A stretch of DNA of 64,000 bases from Veronia pacifica (GTDB lineage: Bacteria > Pseudomonadota > Gammaproteobacteria > Enterobacterales > Vibrionaceae): NCBI RefSeq assembly GCF_001707825.1, contig NZ_LYBM01000020.1, forward strand, positions 1 to 64,000, given 5' to 3'. Position numbers and translations under genes: made by a program. This document shows, piece after piece, positions 35,912-44,880 of the stretch. Below the pieces are notes generated by a model. The model was not told the origin of the DNA, did no database searches, and worked only from the letters and a program-made list of their open reading frames with translations. How positions within the stretch are numbered: position 1 is the first letter of the stretch; the number at the start of each line of letters is the position of its first letter.

Positions 35912-36872
35912 ACCTATTGTCCCCACTGAAGTCGAGTGGTGCATGCAGTCGGCTGTCGTGGTTGGCAGGACAATCTGATGACCATGTGAAAAAACCGGAC
36001 AGCATTTTTATTGCCGTCCGGTATTTGCGGAGGCGAGGCACAATCGCCCTCCCCGCATAGATGTTGTGATTTTTCTCTTGGATAAGGTGGCCAATCTCTC
36101 GATATACCGCGAGTGCAACGGCAATGGCTATTCTTGAACGGAAAGGTAAATATCTAAGGCCAAGCGTGGCACTGGAATAGTAGCTGTCAGCAAGCGCGAG
36201 TAATCGACGCACTGCTTCGCTAATGATGGCTCTGTTCTCTGGTGTTTCTTCCGCAATTTGTGATGCAGACAAGTTGTTAACCCAAGTCGCAGGTAGATAT
36301 CGTCTGCCCATTTGAGCATCTTCGAGTACGTCACGGGCGATGTTGGTCATTTGCATAGCGATACCTAAATCAATCGCAAACTTCTCACCGCCTTGTTTGC
36401 TGCCAAGTATCGGGCACATCATTTCGCCCACTGTACCAGCAACGTAATAGCTATAGCGGATTAGAGCTCTTTCATCAGCGATTTCGACTTTGTCTAAGTC
36501 CATGGCAACACCGCAGACCAAGGATTGGAGCGCATCAACAGGTATGTCCCACTCTGAAATCAGGCCTAATATATCGTCGGTATCAGGGTACAGAGGTGCG
36601 TTTAGCAACAGTGACTGACGGATTTTTGCCAACGCCAAACGCGCATTTTGCTTATCTGTTGATTCATCAACAATGTCATCTACCACGCGGCAAAATGTGT
36701 AGAGTCTGGCGGCAGCATCCAATCGTTTGGTAGATAATAATTTACCAGCCAGATGGAATGTCTTTCCGTGTCGTTTTAATGTGTGCCGAGCCTGTGCGGG
36801 TCTGGCAGTTGTGGACTGCCTGTCAGATAACGTGTTATCTACGGACGGCAGGTTAAGTTGTTCTTCACTCAT
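35892..36872 (-). CDS. crtB: Phytoene synthase
   Basis: About 326 residues of the squalene/phytoene synthase family. Both Asp-rich motifs are intact: FCRVVDDIVDESTDK and MTNIARDVLEDAQMGRRYLP. TFHLAGKLLSTKRLDAAARL matches the family start. It joins two geranylgeranyl diphosphates head to head to make phytoene. The first 30 residues and last 25 are non-conserved. ATGA overlap with crtI (36869-36872) and GGAGGGCATC before the start fit coupled translation. Confidence 0.93.
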   Translation of the reverse strand: MSEEQLNLPSVDNTLSDRQSTTARPAQARHTLKRHGKTFHLAGKLLSTKRLDAAARLYTFCRVVDDIVDESTDKQNARLALAKIRQSLLLNAPLYPDTDDILGLISEWDIPVDALQSLVCGVAMDLDKVEIADERALIRYSYYVAGTVGEMMCPILGSKQGGEKFAIDLGIAMQMTNIARDVLEDAQMGRRYLPATWVNNLSASQIAEETPENRAIISEAVRRLLALADSYYSSATLGLRYLPFRSRIAIAVALAVYREIGHLIQEKNHNIYAGRAIVPRLRKYRTAIKMLSGFFTWSSDCPANHDSRLHAPLDFSGDNRYGKKQV

Positions 36873-38359
36873 GATGCCCTCCGGAATAGAGTGGCGTCAG
36901 GTATCAATCGCTCCAGCACCTTGGCAGATGAGAGAACGCCGGGTAGTCCCGCTCCGGGATGTGTGCCTGCGCCTACTAAGTAGAGATTATCAATACCTTC
37001 TCCCTGATTGTGATAGCGGAACCATGCAGACTGTCTGAACAGGGGGGCGATAGAGAAACCTGCTCCCTCAGCACTAAGATAGGACTGAGCAAAATCATCT
37101 GGTGTTTTGAAAAAGTCGCCCTTGATGTGTTCACTGAGTTCTGGCAGCAATGTTTGCTCCAATGCATTCACTATGCGGTCTTTCAGTTTTGAGCCTTCGA
37201 CAGTCCAGTCGATATTACCTTCCTGATTGGGCACAGGCGCAAGTACATAGAAGGAATCACAACCATCGGGTGCAAAAGAAGGGTCAGTAGCTGTGGGCCG
37301 ATGCACATACAGAGAAAAATCTTCAGTCAGGGTTTTATGGTGAAAAATATCCTCTAGTAACTCCTTGTAACGTTTCCCCAACCAGATTGTGTGATGGGCA
37401 ACGTCGGAATATTGCTTCGTCGTACCGAAATAAAGGACATAAAGACCCATCGATTTTTCGCTGACATTTGTCTTGAGTCGGCATGGTAATGTCTGTTGCG
37501 ATTTCGGAATAAGATTTTCGTAGATGAATGCTGGATCACCATTGGACACAACGAGATCGGCATCCATCACGCTACCATCATCCATTTCGACGTTTTTTAT
37601 CGTTTTATTGTCGAACGTGAAGCCAGTGACAGTGGTATTTAACTTTACAGCAATTCCTTGTCGTTTCATCAAATTGCCTAACGCCTCTACCAGCGCACCT
37701 GTTCCTCCTGTAGGGAAAAAGATTCCCCATTTTCTCTCCAGATAATGAATGAGACTGTAGATACAGGTGGTGTCGAATGGGTTCCCGCCGACAAGTAAAG
37801 GCTGAATTGAAAATGCCTGGCGAAGTTTGTCGCTTTTCAAGTGCTTTGAGACAAATTTCCATACTGAGCGATGACTGCCAAGCTTAACCAAATAAGGAAG
37901 CTGTGCCAGCATGGTGCTGAACTGATGGAAGGGTTTGTCGGCAAGTTTGGTGAAACCAACATCAAAAATTTGTTGGGATTCATTAACGAGTGACTGATAA
38001 CCATCAACGTCTTCTGCAGATACTCGTGCTATTTCGCTTAGTGTCTTGTCTAAAGAGCCGCCGTAGTCGAAATGACCGCCGTCAGGAAAGTGGAATCTGT
38101 ACCAGGGTTCCAGCGGCACAAGTTCGACATGTTCGTGAAGTGATTCACCGAATAAAGAAAAAAGCTCTTCAAGTAAAAATGGAGCGGTTACCACTGTAGG
38201 TCCGGCATCATGCCTGAAGCCTTCAACATCGTAGACCTGCGCCCGACCACCGAGAGACGAACATCGATCAACGATAGTGACGTCGTAACCTCTTGCCCGA
38301 AGGCGAAGTGAGGCAGCGATACCGCCGAAGCCTGCACCTATTACTACTGCGTGAGGCAT
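36869..38359 (-). CDS. crtI: Phytoene desaturase (lycopene-forming)
   Basis: About 496 residues, normal CrtI length. FAD site at the N-terminus VIGAGFGGIAASLRLRARGY and VTIVDR; substrate region FRHDAGPTVVTAPFLLEELF; C-terminal signature LVGAGTHPGAGLPGVLSSAK. It performs the four desaturations from phytoene to lycopene, using FAD and probably O2 or quinone. GGAGGTAAGGAC precedes the ATG. It overlaps crtE by 16 bases and crtB by 4. Confidence 0.94.
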   Translation of the reverse strand: MPHAVVIGAGFGGIAASLRLRARGYDVTIVDRCSSLGGRAQVYDVEGFRHDAGPTVVTAPFLLEELFSLFGESLHEHVELVPLEPWYRFHFPDGGHFDYGGSLDKTLSEIARVSAEDVDGYQSLVNESQQIFDVGFTKLADKPFHQFSTMLAQLPYLVKLGSHRSVWKFVSKHLKSDKLRQAFSIQPLLVGGNPFDTTCIYSLIHYLERKWGIFFPTGGTGALVEALGNLMKRQGIAVKLNTTVTGFTFDNKTIKNVEMDDGSVMDADLVVSNGDPAFIYENLIPKSQQTLPCRLKTNVSEKSMGLYVLYFGTTKQYSDVAHHTIWLGKRYKELLEDIFHHKTLTEDFSLYVHRPTATDPSFAPDGCDSFYVLAPVPNQEGNIDWTVEGSKLKDRIVNALEQTLLPELSEHIKGDFFKTPDDFAQSYLSAEGAGFSIAPLFRQSAWFRYHNQGEGIDNLYLVGAGTHPGAGLPGVLSSAKVLERLIPDATLFRRAS

Positions 38360-39249
38360 GTCCTTACCTCCATTAGATTGTCTGACAAAGACCGGATGTA
38401 ATGACAGAAAATCTCGTCAAGTTTTCCCGGCAGAATGTTGATTTCTTCGTTGACCTCTGACAACAAAGATTGTGCGCGTTGAATAGCGACAGATTCTGCG
38501 CTCTCACCGTATCCGGAATTCCTTAAGACCAGAACGGCGTTTGGCGCAAAGCCCGAGCCGTGGTCCCGTTGGAGATCTTCCTCAACGTCGCCAACGTCAT
38601 CGGTGATCTGGTAGGCGAGTGCGAATTTGTTGATCGTTTGTCTGGCTTTGCTGCGCCAGCTCTCGTGGCCTGAGAGGCAATACACCAGTTCTACTGGTAG
38701 GCTGAGTAGTGGTGCAGATTTACCTATTGCGATCACTTCATATTCAGCCATGCTGGTTGAGATATCATGGCATGAATCCAAGTCAAGACACTGCCCGTGA
38801 ATAACTGTTTTAATCCTCTGATGGATAAGATTTAGACAATCACCAATGGTGTCTTTTCTGTTTATTGTTGCCAGTGCACCGTAGGCAGCTGAAATCATCA
38901 GGTCACCTGCGCACAGTGCGACTTCTGGGCCAAATACTTTCCAGACCGTCTTCTGATCGCGTCTATATTCATCGTGATCCTGCAGGTCGTCGTGTATCAG
39001 TGAGGCGTTGTGGAGGAGCTCTGATACGCAGGCAGTAGCCACTGCGTCGCTATCGTCTATACCTAATCCGTGGGCTGTGTGAAGAGCCAGCCTTGCTCTG
39101 TTCCGCTTACCACCTGTGTCCAAATGATACAAACATGCATCGCAGACTCGGGAAACAGGGCCCGATGAGCCCTGTACTAAGTTGCGCATGCTTTTTTCGA
39201 CACTGGCCAGTAGCGTATCTATGTGAGAAAAATACGTTTTCTTCGTCAT
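38344..39249 (-). CDS. crtE: Geranylgeranyl diphosphate synthase
   Basis: About 301 residues of the polyprenyl synthase family. First Asp-rich motif LIHDDLQDHDEYRR and second YQITDDVGDVEED are present; GGKRNRARLALHTA is the isopentenyl-diphosphate binding start. It extends farnesyl diphosphate to the C20 precursor for phytoene. AGGAGGG before ATG. It begins 47 bases after the rhodopsin stop on the same strand, so it is the second gene of the operon. An idi gene, often in such clusters, is not seen. Confidence 0.93.
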   Translation of the reverse strand: MTKKTYFSHIDTLLASVEKSMRNLVQGSSGPVSRVCDACLYHLDTGGKRNRARLALHTAHGLGIDDSDAVATACVSELLHNASLIHDDLQDHDEYRRDQKTVWKVFGPEVALCAGDLMISAAYGALATINRKDTIGDCLNLIHQRIKTVIHGQCLDLDSCHDISTSMAEYEVIAIGKSAPLLSLPVELVYCLSGHESWRSKARQTINKFALAYQITDDVGDVEEDLQRDHGSGFAPNAVLVLRNSGYGESAESVAIQRAQSLLSEVNEEINILPGKLDEIFCHYIRSLSDNLMEVRTCLTQ

Positions 39250-39296
39250 CTACCCTCCTAGGGAGAAAGATGTTGAACACTGACCAAGGCTGGGTG

Positions 39297-39995
39297 CTAT
39301 GCCTCGCTCGTAGAACTGCTAGTGGCTGCAGACCAGATAACAACACCAAATGCAATCTTGTTGACAAAGTCAGCAAGGTTGTACACCAGATTGAGGGTAT
39401 CTGTCTGACCTTCAGTGGTGTAACCCATCACATATCCGATTGGATAAATCGCCCAACCGACGGTAACAATAAGTCTGAGTGCGTTGAATGCTTTCTGACT
39501 CGCCTCCGTGCCGCTCTCAGCGCTTATCTGGCTTGCTTCGCCAGCAAAGATTTCATAAATAATGTATAGCCAGCCAATCATGCCGATAATAAATCCGACC
39601 CAGACACCCAATGTGCCAATCTCGCCCAAGTAGCCACCAACAAGCATAACTACAGAAGCAATAAGTAATTTCCAGAACAAGCCAGATCTCACTACCGCAA
39701 TGGCAGTTAAGATCAGATAGAACTCAATGATTTGAAGAGGAACAGTCAACAACCAATCTACATAACGGAAGGACGTTGGGCTCTCGCCAGTACCAACCCA
39801 CACCCCACGCATGTAGAAATAGTGGATCGCTGCAATACCCGTCACCATCGCCGCTACAGTTAACGATGTTTTCCACTTACCTACTGCTCGGTCGCGTTCA
39901 ACCCAGAAGAAGAAAGTGGAAGCGACCATGGCAGCAGAAATTATCCAGAAGGACATGCCGACCAGATCGTTTGGATCTAGCATTAGCTCTTTCAT
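39297..39995 (-). CDS. Proteorhodopsin (light-driven proton pump, predicted blue-absorbing)
   Basis: About 232 residues, seven membrane helices starting with MSFWIISAAMVASTFFFWVE. Helix C reads FRYVDWLLTVPLQIIEFYLI: proton acceptor Asp80, Thr84 and donor Glu91 give the DTE set of proton-pumping proteorhodopsins, Arg77 is present, and His58 of helix B (AAIHYFYMRGVW) matches the conserved His. The position equivalent to tuning residue 105 is Gln88, as in blue-absorbing forms. The retinal Lys is Lys213 in DFVNKIAFG of helix G. It pumps protons out using light. AAAGGTGA precedes the ATG. First gene of the retinal-synthesis operon. Confidence 0.96.
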   Translation of the reverse strand: MKELMLDPNDLVGMSFWIISAAMVASTFFFWVERDRAVGKWKTSLTVAAMVTGIAAIHYFYMRGVWVGTGESPTSFRYVDWLLTVPLQIIEFYLILTAIAVVRSGLFWKLLIASVVMLVGGYLGEIGTLGVWVGFIIGMIGWLYIIYEIFAGEASQISAESGTEASQKAFNALRLIVTVGWAIYPIGYVMGYTTEGQTDTLNLVYNLADFVNKIAFGVVIWSAATSSSTSEA

Positions 39996-40607
39996 TTTTC
40001 AGTCACCTTTAGTTTGCAAAATAAAAAAAATGCATAGGCCGCAAGGCCAGCTTCTTTTGAAACACAATGTGACTTCACCGGTGCGTGCTACAACTCTGTT
40101 CTTTTAACAAACTCAACTCTAACATCCTGTCATCATTTTATTTGTCATGAAGAAACAGCAACTTGTCACTTATTACTACTACTCACAACAATAGATACGG
40201 AGTAATAATGTTTCAAGATTGGTGTTGGTTTTTGAGCAATATTAAGATTTATTAGTAAATTCATATTTCCTTTTAGTGTAAGTCATTGAATATTATAGGT
40301 TAATTTAAAATTTCTGCTATTTTAAAGTATCTTTAAACCCATCCAAAATAAAAAATAGATTTTACTTTTATTTGTAAATGTGATCTTAAACGTAAATTAC
40401 ATGGTCGCTGAAGCCAAGATTCCTTTAAAAAAGTTGAACTCAGTTTAGAAATTGCTTAAGCAAATAATGAAGTACATATCATAATCAAATGCAAAATTAT
40501 TAATATTACATCTGTATTATTTAAAATATTTTATCAGCGGATGCGAAATATAGACTTTAAATGCAGGTCAAGGTATTTTTATGTGAATTTGATTAATTAA
40601 TTAATAA
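39996..40607. other. Control region of the rhodopsin operon
   Basis: About 610 bases, very AT-rich, between the divergent rhodopsin operon and tag. It holds a hairpin and T run in the rhodopsin leader (40022-40048) and must hold both promoters. I could not assign a light-responsive (CarH/LitR or ECF sigma) site with confidence. Confidence 0.4.
40022..40048 (-). promoter_or_regulatory. Terminator-like hairpin in the rhodopsin leader
   Basis: On the minus strand GGCC-TTGC-GGCC is followed by TATGCA and eight T residues, about 28 bases before the rhodopsin ATG. The stem is short (4 bp plus flanking pairs). It looks like a weak intrinsic terminator, so readthrough control of the operon is possible. 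Confidence 0.35.
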
Positions 40608-41180
40608 ATGAATATGAAACGTTGCTACTGGGCAGATAGCTCTGAAATTGATAGCCGATATCACGATAGTGAATGGGGAGTTCCTGTCCACGACGACAGG
40701 AAGCTTTTTGAAATGTTATGTCTAGAAGGCGCTCAAGCTGGTCTTAGCTGGACAACGATATTGAAAAAAAGGGCAGGGTACCTCAAAGCTTTCGATAACT
40801 TTGACCCTGAGATAGTAGCCAAGTACAGCCCAGAGAAAATTGATGAACTGATAGCCAACCCAGCGATTGTCAGGCACCGACTAAAAATCCTCTCTGTTGT
40901 CAGTAATGCAAAGGCGTTTCTTGGTATTCAAAAGGAGTTTGGCAGTTTCGATGCCTACATATGGTCTTTTGTTGATAACCAACCAATTGTTAACCACTGG
41001 GCGTCTGCTTCTGAGGTACCTGCAACCACTCCATTATCTGATTCAGTAAGTAAAGACCTGAAAAAAAGAGGTTTTAAATTTGTAGGTAGCACCATTTGTT
41101 ACGCATATATGCAAGGCATAGGTATGGTGAATGATCACCAAACGGATTGCTTTCGTTACGGTGAAGTGGGCGCCTGTTGA
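40608..41180 (+). CDS. tag: DNA-3-methyladenine glycosylase I
   Basis: About 190 residues, the Tag length. KRCYWADSSEIDSRYHDSEW and GVPVHDDRKLFEMLCLEGAQ AGLSW match the family; zinc ligands are the N-terminal Cys and His and the C-terminal His/Cys of NDHQTDCFRY; the helix-hairpin region FVGSTICYAYMQGIGMVNDH is typical. It removes 3-methyladenine from alkylated DNA. It may start at ATG 40608 or 40614. A hairpin at 41205-41240 ends the transcript against the convergent amidohydrolase. Confidence 0.93.
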   Translation: MNMKRCYWADSSEIDSRYHDSEWGVPVHDDRKLFEMLCLEGAQAGLSWTTILKKRAGYLKAFDNFDPEIVAKYSPEKIDELIANPAIVRHRLKILSVVSNAKAFLGIQKEFGSFDAYIWSFVDNQPIVNHWASASEVPATTPLSDSVSKDLKKRGFKFVGSTICYAYMQGIGMVNDHQTDCFRYGEVGAC

Positions 41181-41204
41181 GGGGCTTTCACCCCCACCCA
41201 GCCG

Positions 41205-41240
41205 GCAGACATCAGCTAGCTTGAAACGTTTGATGTCTGC
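41205..41240. terminator. Bidirectional terminator between tag and amidohydrolase
   Basis: GCAGACATCA (41205-41214) and TGATGTCTGC (41231-41240) form a perfect 10-bp stem, 16-base loop, between two convergent stops. Confidence 0.6.
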
Positions 41241-41254
41241 TGTTGTGACTATTG

Positions 41255-42940
41255 TTATGCCGAGAAAATTGTCTTCCCTTCCTTTATCGTTTCTAGCACT
41301 TTAATGCTGCGTAGCTGGTTTTTTGAGGTGGTGAGTGGATTTTGATCCAAGATAACCATATCAGCATATTTTCCATCCTCAATCGTTCCTTTTGTGGTCT
41401 CTTCGAAAGATTGTATTGCCGCATTCACCGTTACTGCCTCTATCGCTTTGTAAGTTGAAATAGCGTGCCACTTACCCAATTCCACGCCATTTTTACTCAT
41501 TCTGTCCACGGAACTCGCTATTAGCTCAATGATGTTCGGGTCGAGAATGGGTGCGTCAGTGTGAAGTGTGAAAGGCAATTCAAGTTCATTTGCCCATCCC
41601 AATGGAGAAAAATTAGATGTTTTCCACGGCCCAATTACGCGGTCATGATATTCATCGCCCCAGTAGTAAATATTGAGCGCAAGAAACGAGGGAATGATCC
41701 CCAATTTTTTCATCAACTTTAGCTGACTAAATTCAGTTCCTTTCATATGAATAAGAGAGGTACGGTGGTCGTGAAGACCATATTTGTCAATCGCACCTTC
41801 TATGGCAGAGATTGCCATCAGGGTTGCCCTATCAGCATTGCTGTGCGAGATGATTTGAATATGCTTGGAATAGTACTTCTCGACAAATTCATTAAATGAA
41901 AATTGATCCAATATTCGCACGCTGGACTGGTGATTGAGAAACTTGTTGTTTTTCAATTTAAGTAGTCTGTCAATTGGCGAATTCATACCCGAATCCGAAC
42001 TGCCGTCACCAGTAAGTTTTACACCCGCTATTCTCAGTCTATTTATATTTGGTCCAGGCTGTTGCAGTTCAGTGATCACATCAAACTCATTCGAGTTTGG
42101 ATAGACATTAATATCTATCATTAGCTTTTCTCTGTCTGCCTGTGACTTGAGAAGACGAAATGCGTTAAGGTTTCCTGATGCTTCCTGTGCTGTGGTAATG
42201 CCATTTCGCGCGTACATCATTTGTGCCTCAGACAATGCCTTATCGACGACCTCAGTGTCATACACATTGAGATGTGGATAGATCGCAAGGACGGCGGAGC
42301 CCTGCAAAAGGCCAGTCAGTTCGCCATTTTTATTGTGCTCAATCAGTCCTTCTTCTGGGCAAGGAGTACCTTTGTGAACACCGAGTAAAGACAATCCTTT
42401 ACTATTACAAACTGCTTGGTCACCTTTAATTTGCATGATGCAAAAGGGCTGAGTGCGGCTGACGGTATCCAATTCCGCTAACGTGGGGTGTCTGCGTTCC
42501 AGTAACTCCAACTCGTCATATCCCCATGCAAAACCCAAAGATTCTTTGTCTTCAAGATTGTCAAGGTGGGTACTCATTGTCGAGAGAATCTCTGATATTT
42601 CATCAAACTTGCCATTGGGGCTGGGGAAGAGAAATGGAATGTCTATCAGGTTTACGACTTGACTGATGTGTGAGTGTGCATCGACAAATCCGGGCAGTAC
42701 TGTTTTTCCATCAAGCAATGTTACTTCTGTGGATTTTCCTGCCAATTGTAGCACGGATGCATTGTCACCGACGGCGAGTATACGGCCATCTTTTATTGCC
42801 ACAGCTTGCTCTTCTTTTTTTTCGCCAGTCATGGGGATGACGTGACCATTAATAAGAATTCGATCAGCTGTCAGTTGTCCAAAGCTTTGGGCGCTGTGGA
42901 AGAGTAAAGAGCAAAGAAGCAAAGAGAGTATACGTGGCAT
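41255..42940 (-). CDS. Amidohydrolase family protein (YtcJ-like), exported
   Basis: About 561 residues from MPRILSLLLCSLLFHSAQSF, a signal peptide; frames upstream to 42994 would bury it. The metal-binding HxH of the amidohydrolase superfamily is in LPGFVDAHSHISQVVNL; later ligands are likely in IISHSNADRATLM and LHTDAPILDP. The N- and C-terminal beta domains (ILINGHVIPMTGEKK and GTIEDGKYADMVILDQNPL) are of the YtcJ/imidazolonepropionase-like type. YtcJ homologues hydrolyse amides or formamides; substrate unknown. Monocistronic, periplasmic. Confidence 0.88.
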   Translation of the reverse strand: MPRILSLLLCSLLFHSAQSFGQLTADRILINGHVIPMTGEKKEEQAVAIKDGRILAVGDNASVLQLAGKSTEVTLLDGKTVLPGFVDAHSHISQVVNLIDIPFLFPSPNGKFDEISEILSTMSTHLDNLEDKESLGFAWGYDELELLERRHPTLAELDTVSRTQPFCIMQIKGDQAVCNSKGLSLLGVHKGTPCPEEGLIEHNKNGELTGLLQGSAVLAIYPHLNVYDTEVVDKALSEAQMMYARNGITTAQEASGNLNAFRLLKSQADREKLMIDINVYPNSNEFDVITELQQPGPNINRLRIAGVKLTGDGSSDSGMNSPIDRLLKLKNNKFLNHQSSVRILDQFSFNEFVEKYYSKHIQIISHSNADRATLMAISAIEGAIDKYGLHDHRTSLIHMKGTEFSQLKLMKKLGIIPSFLALNIYYWGDEYHDRVIGPWKTSNFSPLGWANELELPFTLHTDAPILDPNIIELIASSVDRMSKNGVELGKWHAISTYKAIEAVTVNAAIQSFEETTKGTIEDGKYADMVILDQNPLTTSKNQLRSIKVLETIKEGKTIFSA

Positions 42941-43229
42941 AAATGAGTAAATTAGCAGCATCGGGAGGCGAATTTTACCCAGTAGGACTATCAATTCAAC
43001 CTAAATATAAATATTTATCAGTTCAGTATTTACAACGTACTTAATAACAGAGATTTAAAAAAATAAGATGACTGAAGATGAGCTCTATTAATATTCAGAT
43101 GACTCTGAATCTGCTTAGCTTCATCCTATTTCATTATCATTTCGATATAGCGAGGAACGGTGCTTTAATGCTACAGCAAGCTGTCATGATAACAATATGT
43201 GTATAGATTTTTGTGCTGGAGTACCTTCT

Positions 43230-43379
43230 ATGAATTATAAAGGTCATATTTGTAAAAATAGTTTAGATAACATAGTTGCAATAGAAACGCCTCAACTATT
43301 TTCACTTGATAAACCAGTCTTTTTAACAAAAAATCTTGTGGGTAAAACCTATATTAATTATCAGCCTGACTGTTGTTAG
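43230..43379 (+). CDS. Possible small protein (49 residues)
   Basis: Open frame from ATG 43230 behind GGAG at eight bases, encoding MNYKGHICKNSLDNIVAIET and ending DCC. The frame also extends upstream to ATG 43197. Three Cys, no membrane segment, no family. It converges on the minus-strand gene at 43388 with 8 bases between stops, which fits a real gene, but chance cannot be excluded. Confidence 0.4.
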   Translation: MNYKGHICKNSLDNIVAIETPQLFSLDKPVFLTKNLVGKTYINYQPDCC

Positions 43380-43387
43380 TTTGAATG

Positions 43388-44014
43388 TTACCTATTTGCC
43401 ATCGGAACCTCTTGATAAAGGTTCATCAGCGTTTGCTCGGCTCTTTCAGGATCTGGGCTAATAATTGTAAATGGATATGAAACCTCGTTAGGATGGAGCA
43501 CAACAAACTGATTTACCCTAACATATCCCTCGCAACATCCCACCCGCTTTTCCAGTACTGTTCCCCACTGGTTACCCAGCTCGCTTACCGGGGGTAGTGA
43601 AATATACACGATATTTTTGTGGCAAGGCATATTGATATTGTGTTGTCGGAACGACAAGAGAAGAGGGACGTCATGGTCTAATGGCTTACGAGATGTCTGG
43701 CTGGTATCGATTAGTTTTGAAGGCATAACTAAAGATAAATATACAACCCTGCCAAACAGCGGTGCCAGTGTATCAACGACGCATTCAGCGGTTTGCTCTC
43801 CCTCTAATAGCCAAGTATCCCGCGTCGAATTATCGACGGGTAAACTAAAATCTGGTCGAGAAATCGACAGGTCAGTAACGATTGGCTCTGACATAGTAAT
43901 GGTGAGGATAGGGTAGCTTTCACCGTTCGCGGGTAAGTAGCGGATACCAGCCGAAGCAAAATGTGCAAAGACTATCAGACAAGAAATAAATATATTCAGG
44001 GTAATCCTCAGCAC
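43388..44014 (-). CDS. Exported hypothetical protein
   Basis: About 208 residues with signal peptide LRITLNIFISCLIVFAHFAS. GTG start behind AAAGGAGCGACTATT. Mature part is beta-rich with four or five Cys (GEQTAECVVDTL, NINMPCHKNIVYISL, EKRVGCCEGYVRV), suggesting a disulfide-bonded periplasmic protein. No family recognised. It is divergent from the TetR gene at 44228 and could be controlled by it. Confidence 0.65.
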   Translation of the reverse strand: MLRITLNIFISCLIVFAHFASAGIRYLPANGESYPILTITMSEPIVTDLSISRPDFSLPVDNSTRDTWLLEGEQTAECVVDTLAPLFGRVVYLSLVMPSKLIDTSQTSRKPLDHDVPLLLSFRQHNINMPCHKNIVYISLPPVSELGNQWGTVLEKRVGCCEGYVRVNQFVVLHPNEVSYPFTIISPDPERAEQTLMNLYQEVPMANR

Positions 44015-44177
44015 AATAGTCGCTCCTTTTATTGATATTTTTCAGTCTAGTAGCTGCGAATAAATTCTGCGCGAGAAATAACCTGCATCAATCTCCTCCG
44101 ATAGCCTTTAGAAAGTAATCCATACACAAGCAATTTTGATTTCTGTTGAGATATAAAAAATTATTCTCGACTGAAAT

Positions 44178-44187
44178 CGAACGTTCG
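44178..44187. promoter_or_regulatory. Palindrome upstream of the TetR gene, possible operator
   Basis: CGAACGTTCG is a perfect 10-bp palindrome 40 bases before the TetR start and between divergent genes. TetR-family regulators often bind such GAACGTTC-type palindromes at their own promoter. Confidence 0.4.
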
Positions 44188-44227
44188 TGCTATTTTTATC
44201 TCAATTAAGAGATGATGGAATCAAATC

Positions 44228-44824
44228 TTGAGCAAACAACAAGAAACGAGAAATAGGATTCTTGAGGCTGGCTTCGATATTGCGAGTAACAACGGTTTAG
44301 AGAGCCTGACCATTGGCGAGTTGGCTAAACAGGTAGAAATGTCCAAGAGCGGCCTGTTTTCCCACTTCAACTCCAGAGCGAATCTACAAGCTGCTGTCGT
44401 TAACTTTGCTGCAGAAAAGTTTGAAGAACGGATTGTGGTGCCTTGCCAAAAATTAACTTATCTATCGGTTGAGCAAAAGCTTCGCGATTTGATCAAAAAC
44501 TGGTTGGATTGGAATGGTTCATTTCAGGGTAGTTGTTTATTTCTCGATGCCTGGCGAGAGAACAGTCAACCAGATGACGTTGTGCAGGCGGCATTAAAAG
44601 GAGTGACTTCTCGCTGGTTGGAATACCTTCACTACCAATTTAACAAAGGTGCCTCTCAGGGAGAGTTCGTGAATGAGCTCGATGGCTGGCAAAAAGTTTA
44701 TGAGCTTTATGGTCTTTATCTCAGCAGTCATTTGTTCAATAACCTCACATTAGCTGGCAGTAGCCGAGATCGGTTTTGGCAGGGTATTGATGCCTTGTTT
44801 GAATCTTGCCGAGCTGACCGTTAA
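44228..44824 (+). CDS. TetR family transcriptional regulator
   Basis: About 198 residues. The N-terminal helix-turn-helix reads RILEAGFDIASNNGLESLTI GELAKQVEMSKSGLFSHFNS, a textbook TetR_N domain. The C-terminal domain resembles TetR_C_29/YcdC-type ligand domains (GCLFLDAWRENSQPDDVV). The start is TTG with GGA eight bases before; no better ATG is available in frame. It is followed 56 bases later by an alpha/beta hydrolase gene, which it probably represses, perhaps with its ligand as hydrolase substrate (inference). Confidence 0.88.
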   Translation: MSKQQETRNRILEAGFDIASNNGLESLTIGELAKQVEMSKSGLFSHFNSRANLQAAVVNFAAEKFEERIVVPCQKLTYLSVEQKLRDLIKNWLDWNGSFQGSCLFLDAWRENSQPDDVVQAALKGVTSRWLEYLHYQFNKGASQGEFVNELDGWQKVYELYGLYLSSHLFNNLTLAGSSRDRFWQGIDALFESCRADR

Positions 44825-44880
44825 ATCCGAAAAGTGAAATCCCTGACTTATCAATTTGCAATGTGTTTAAGGACTCAGTA

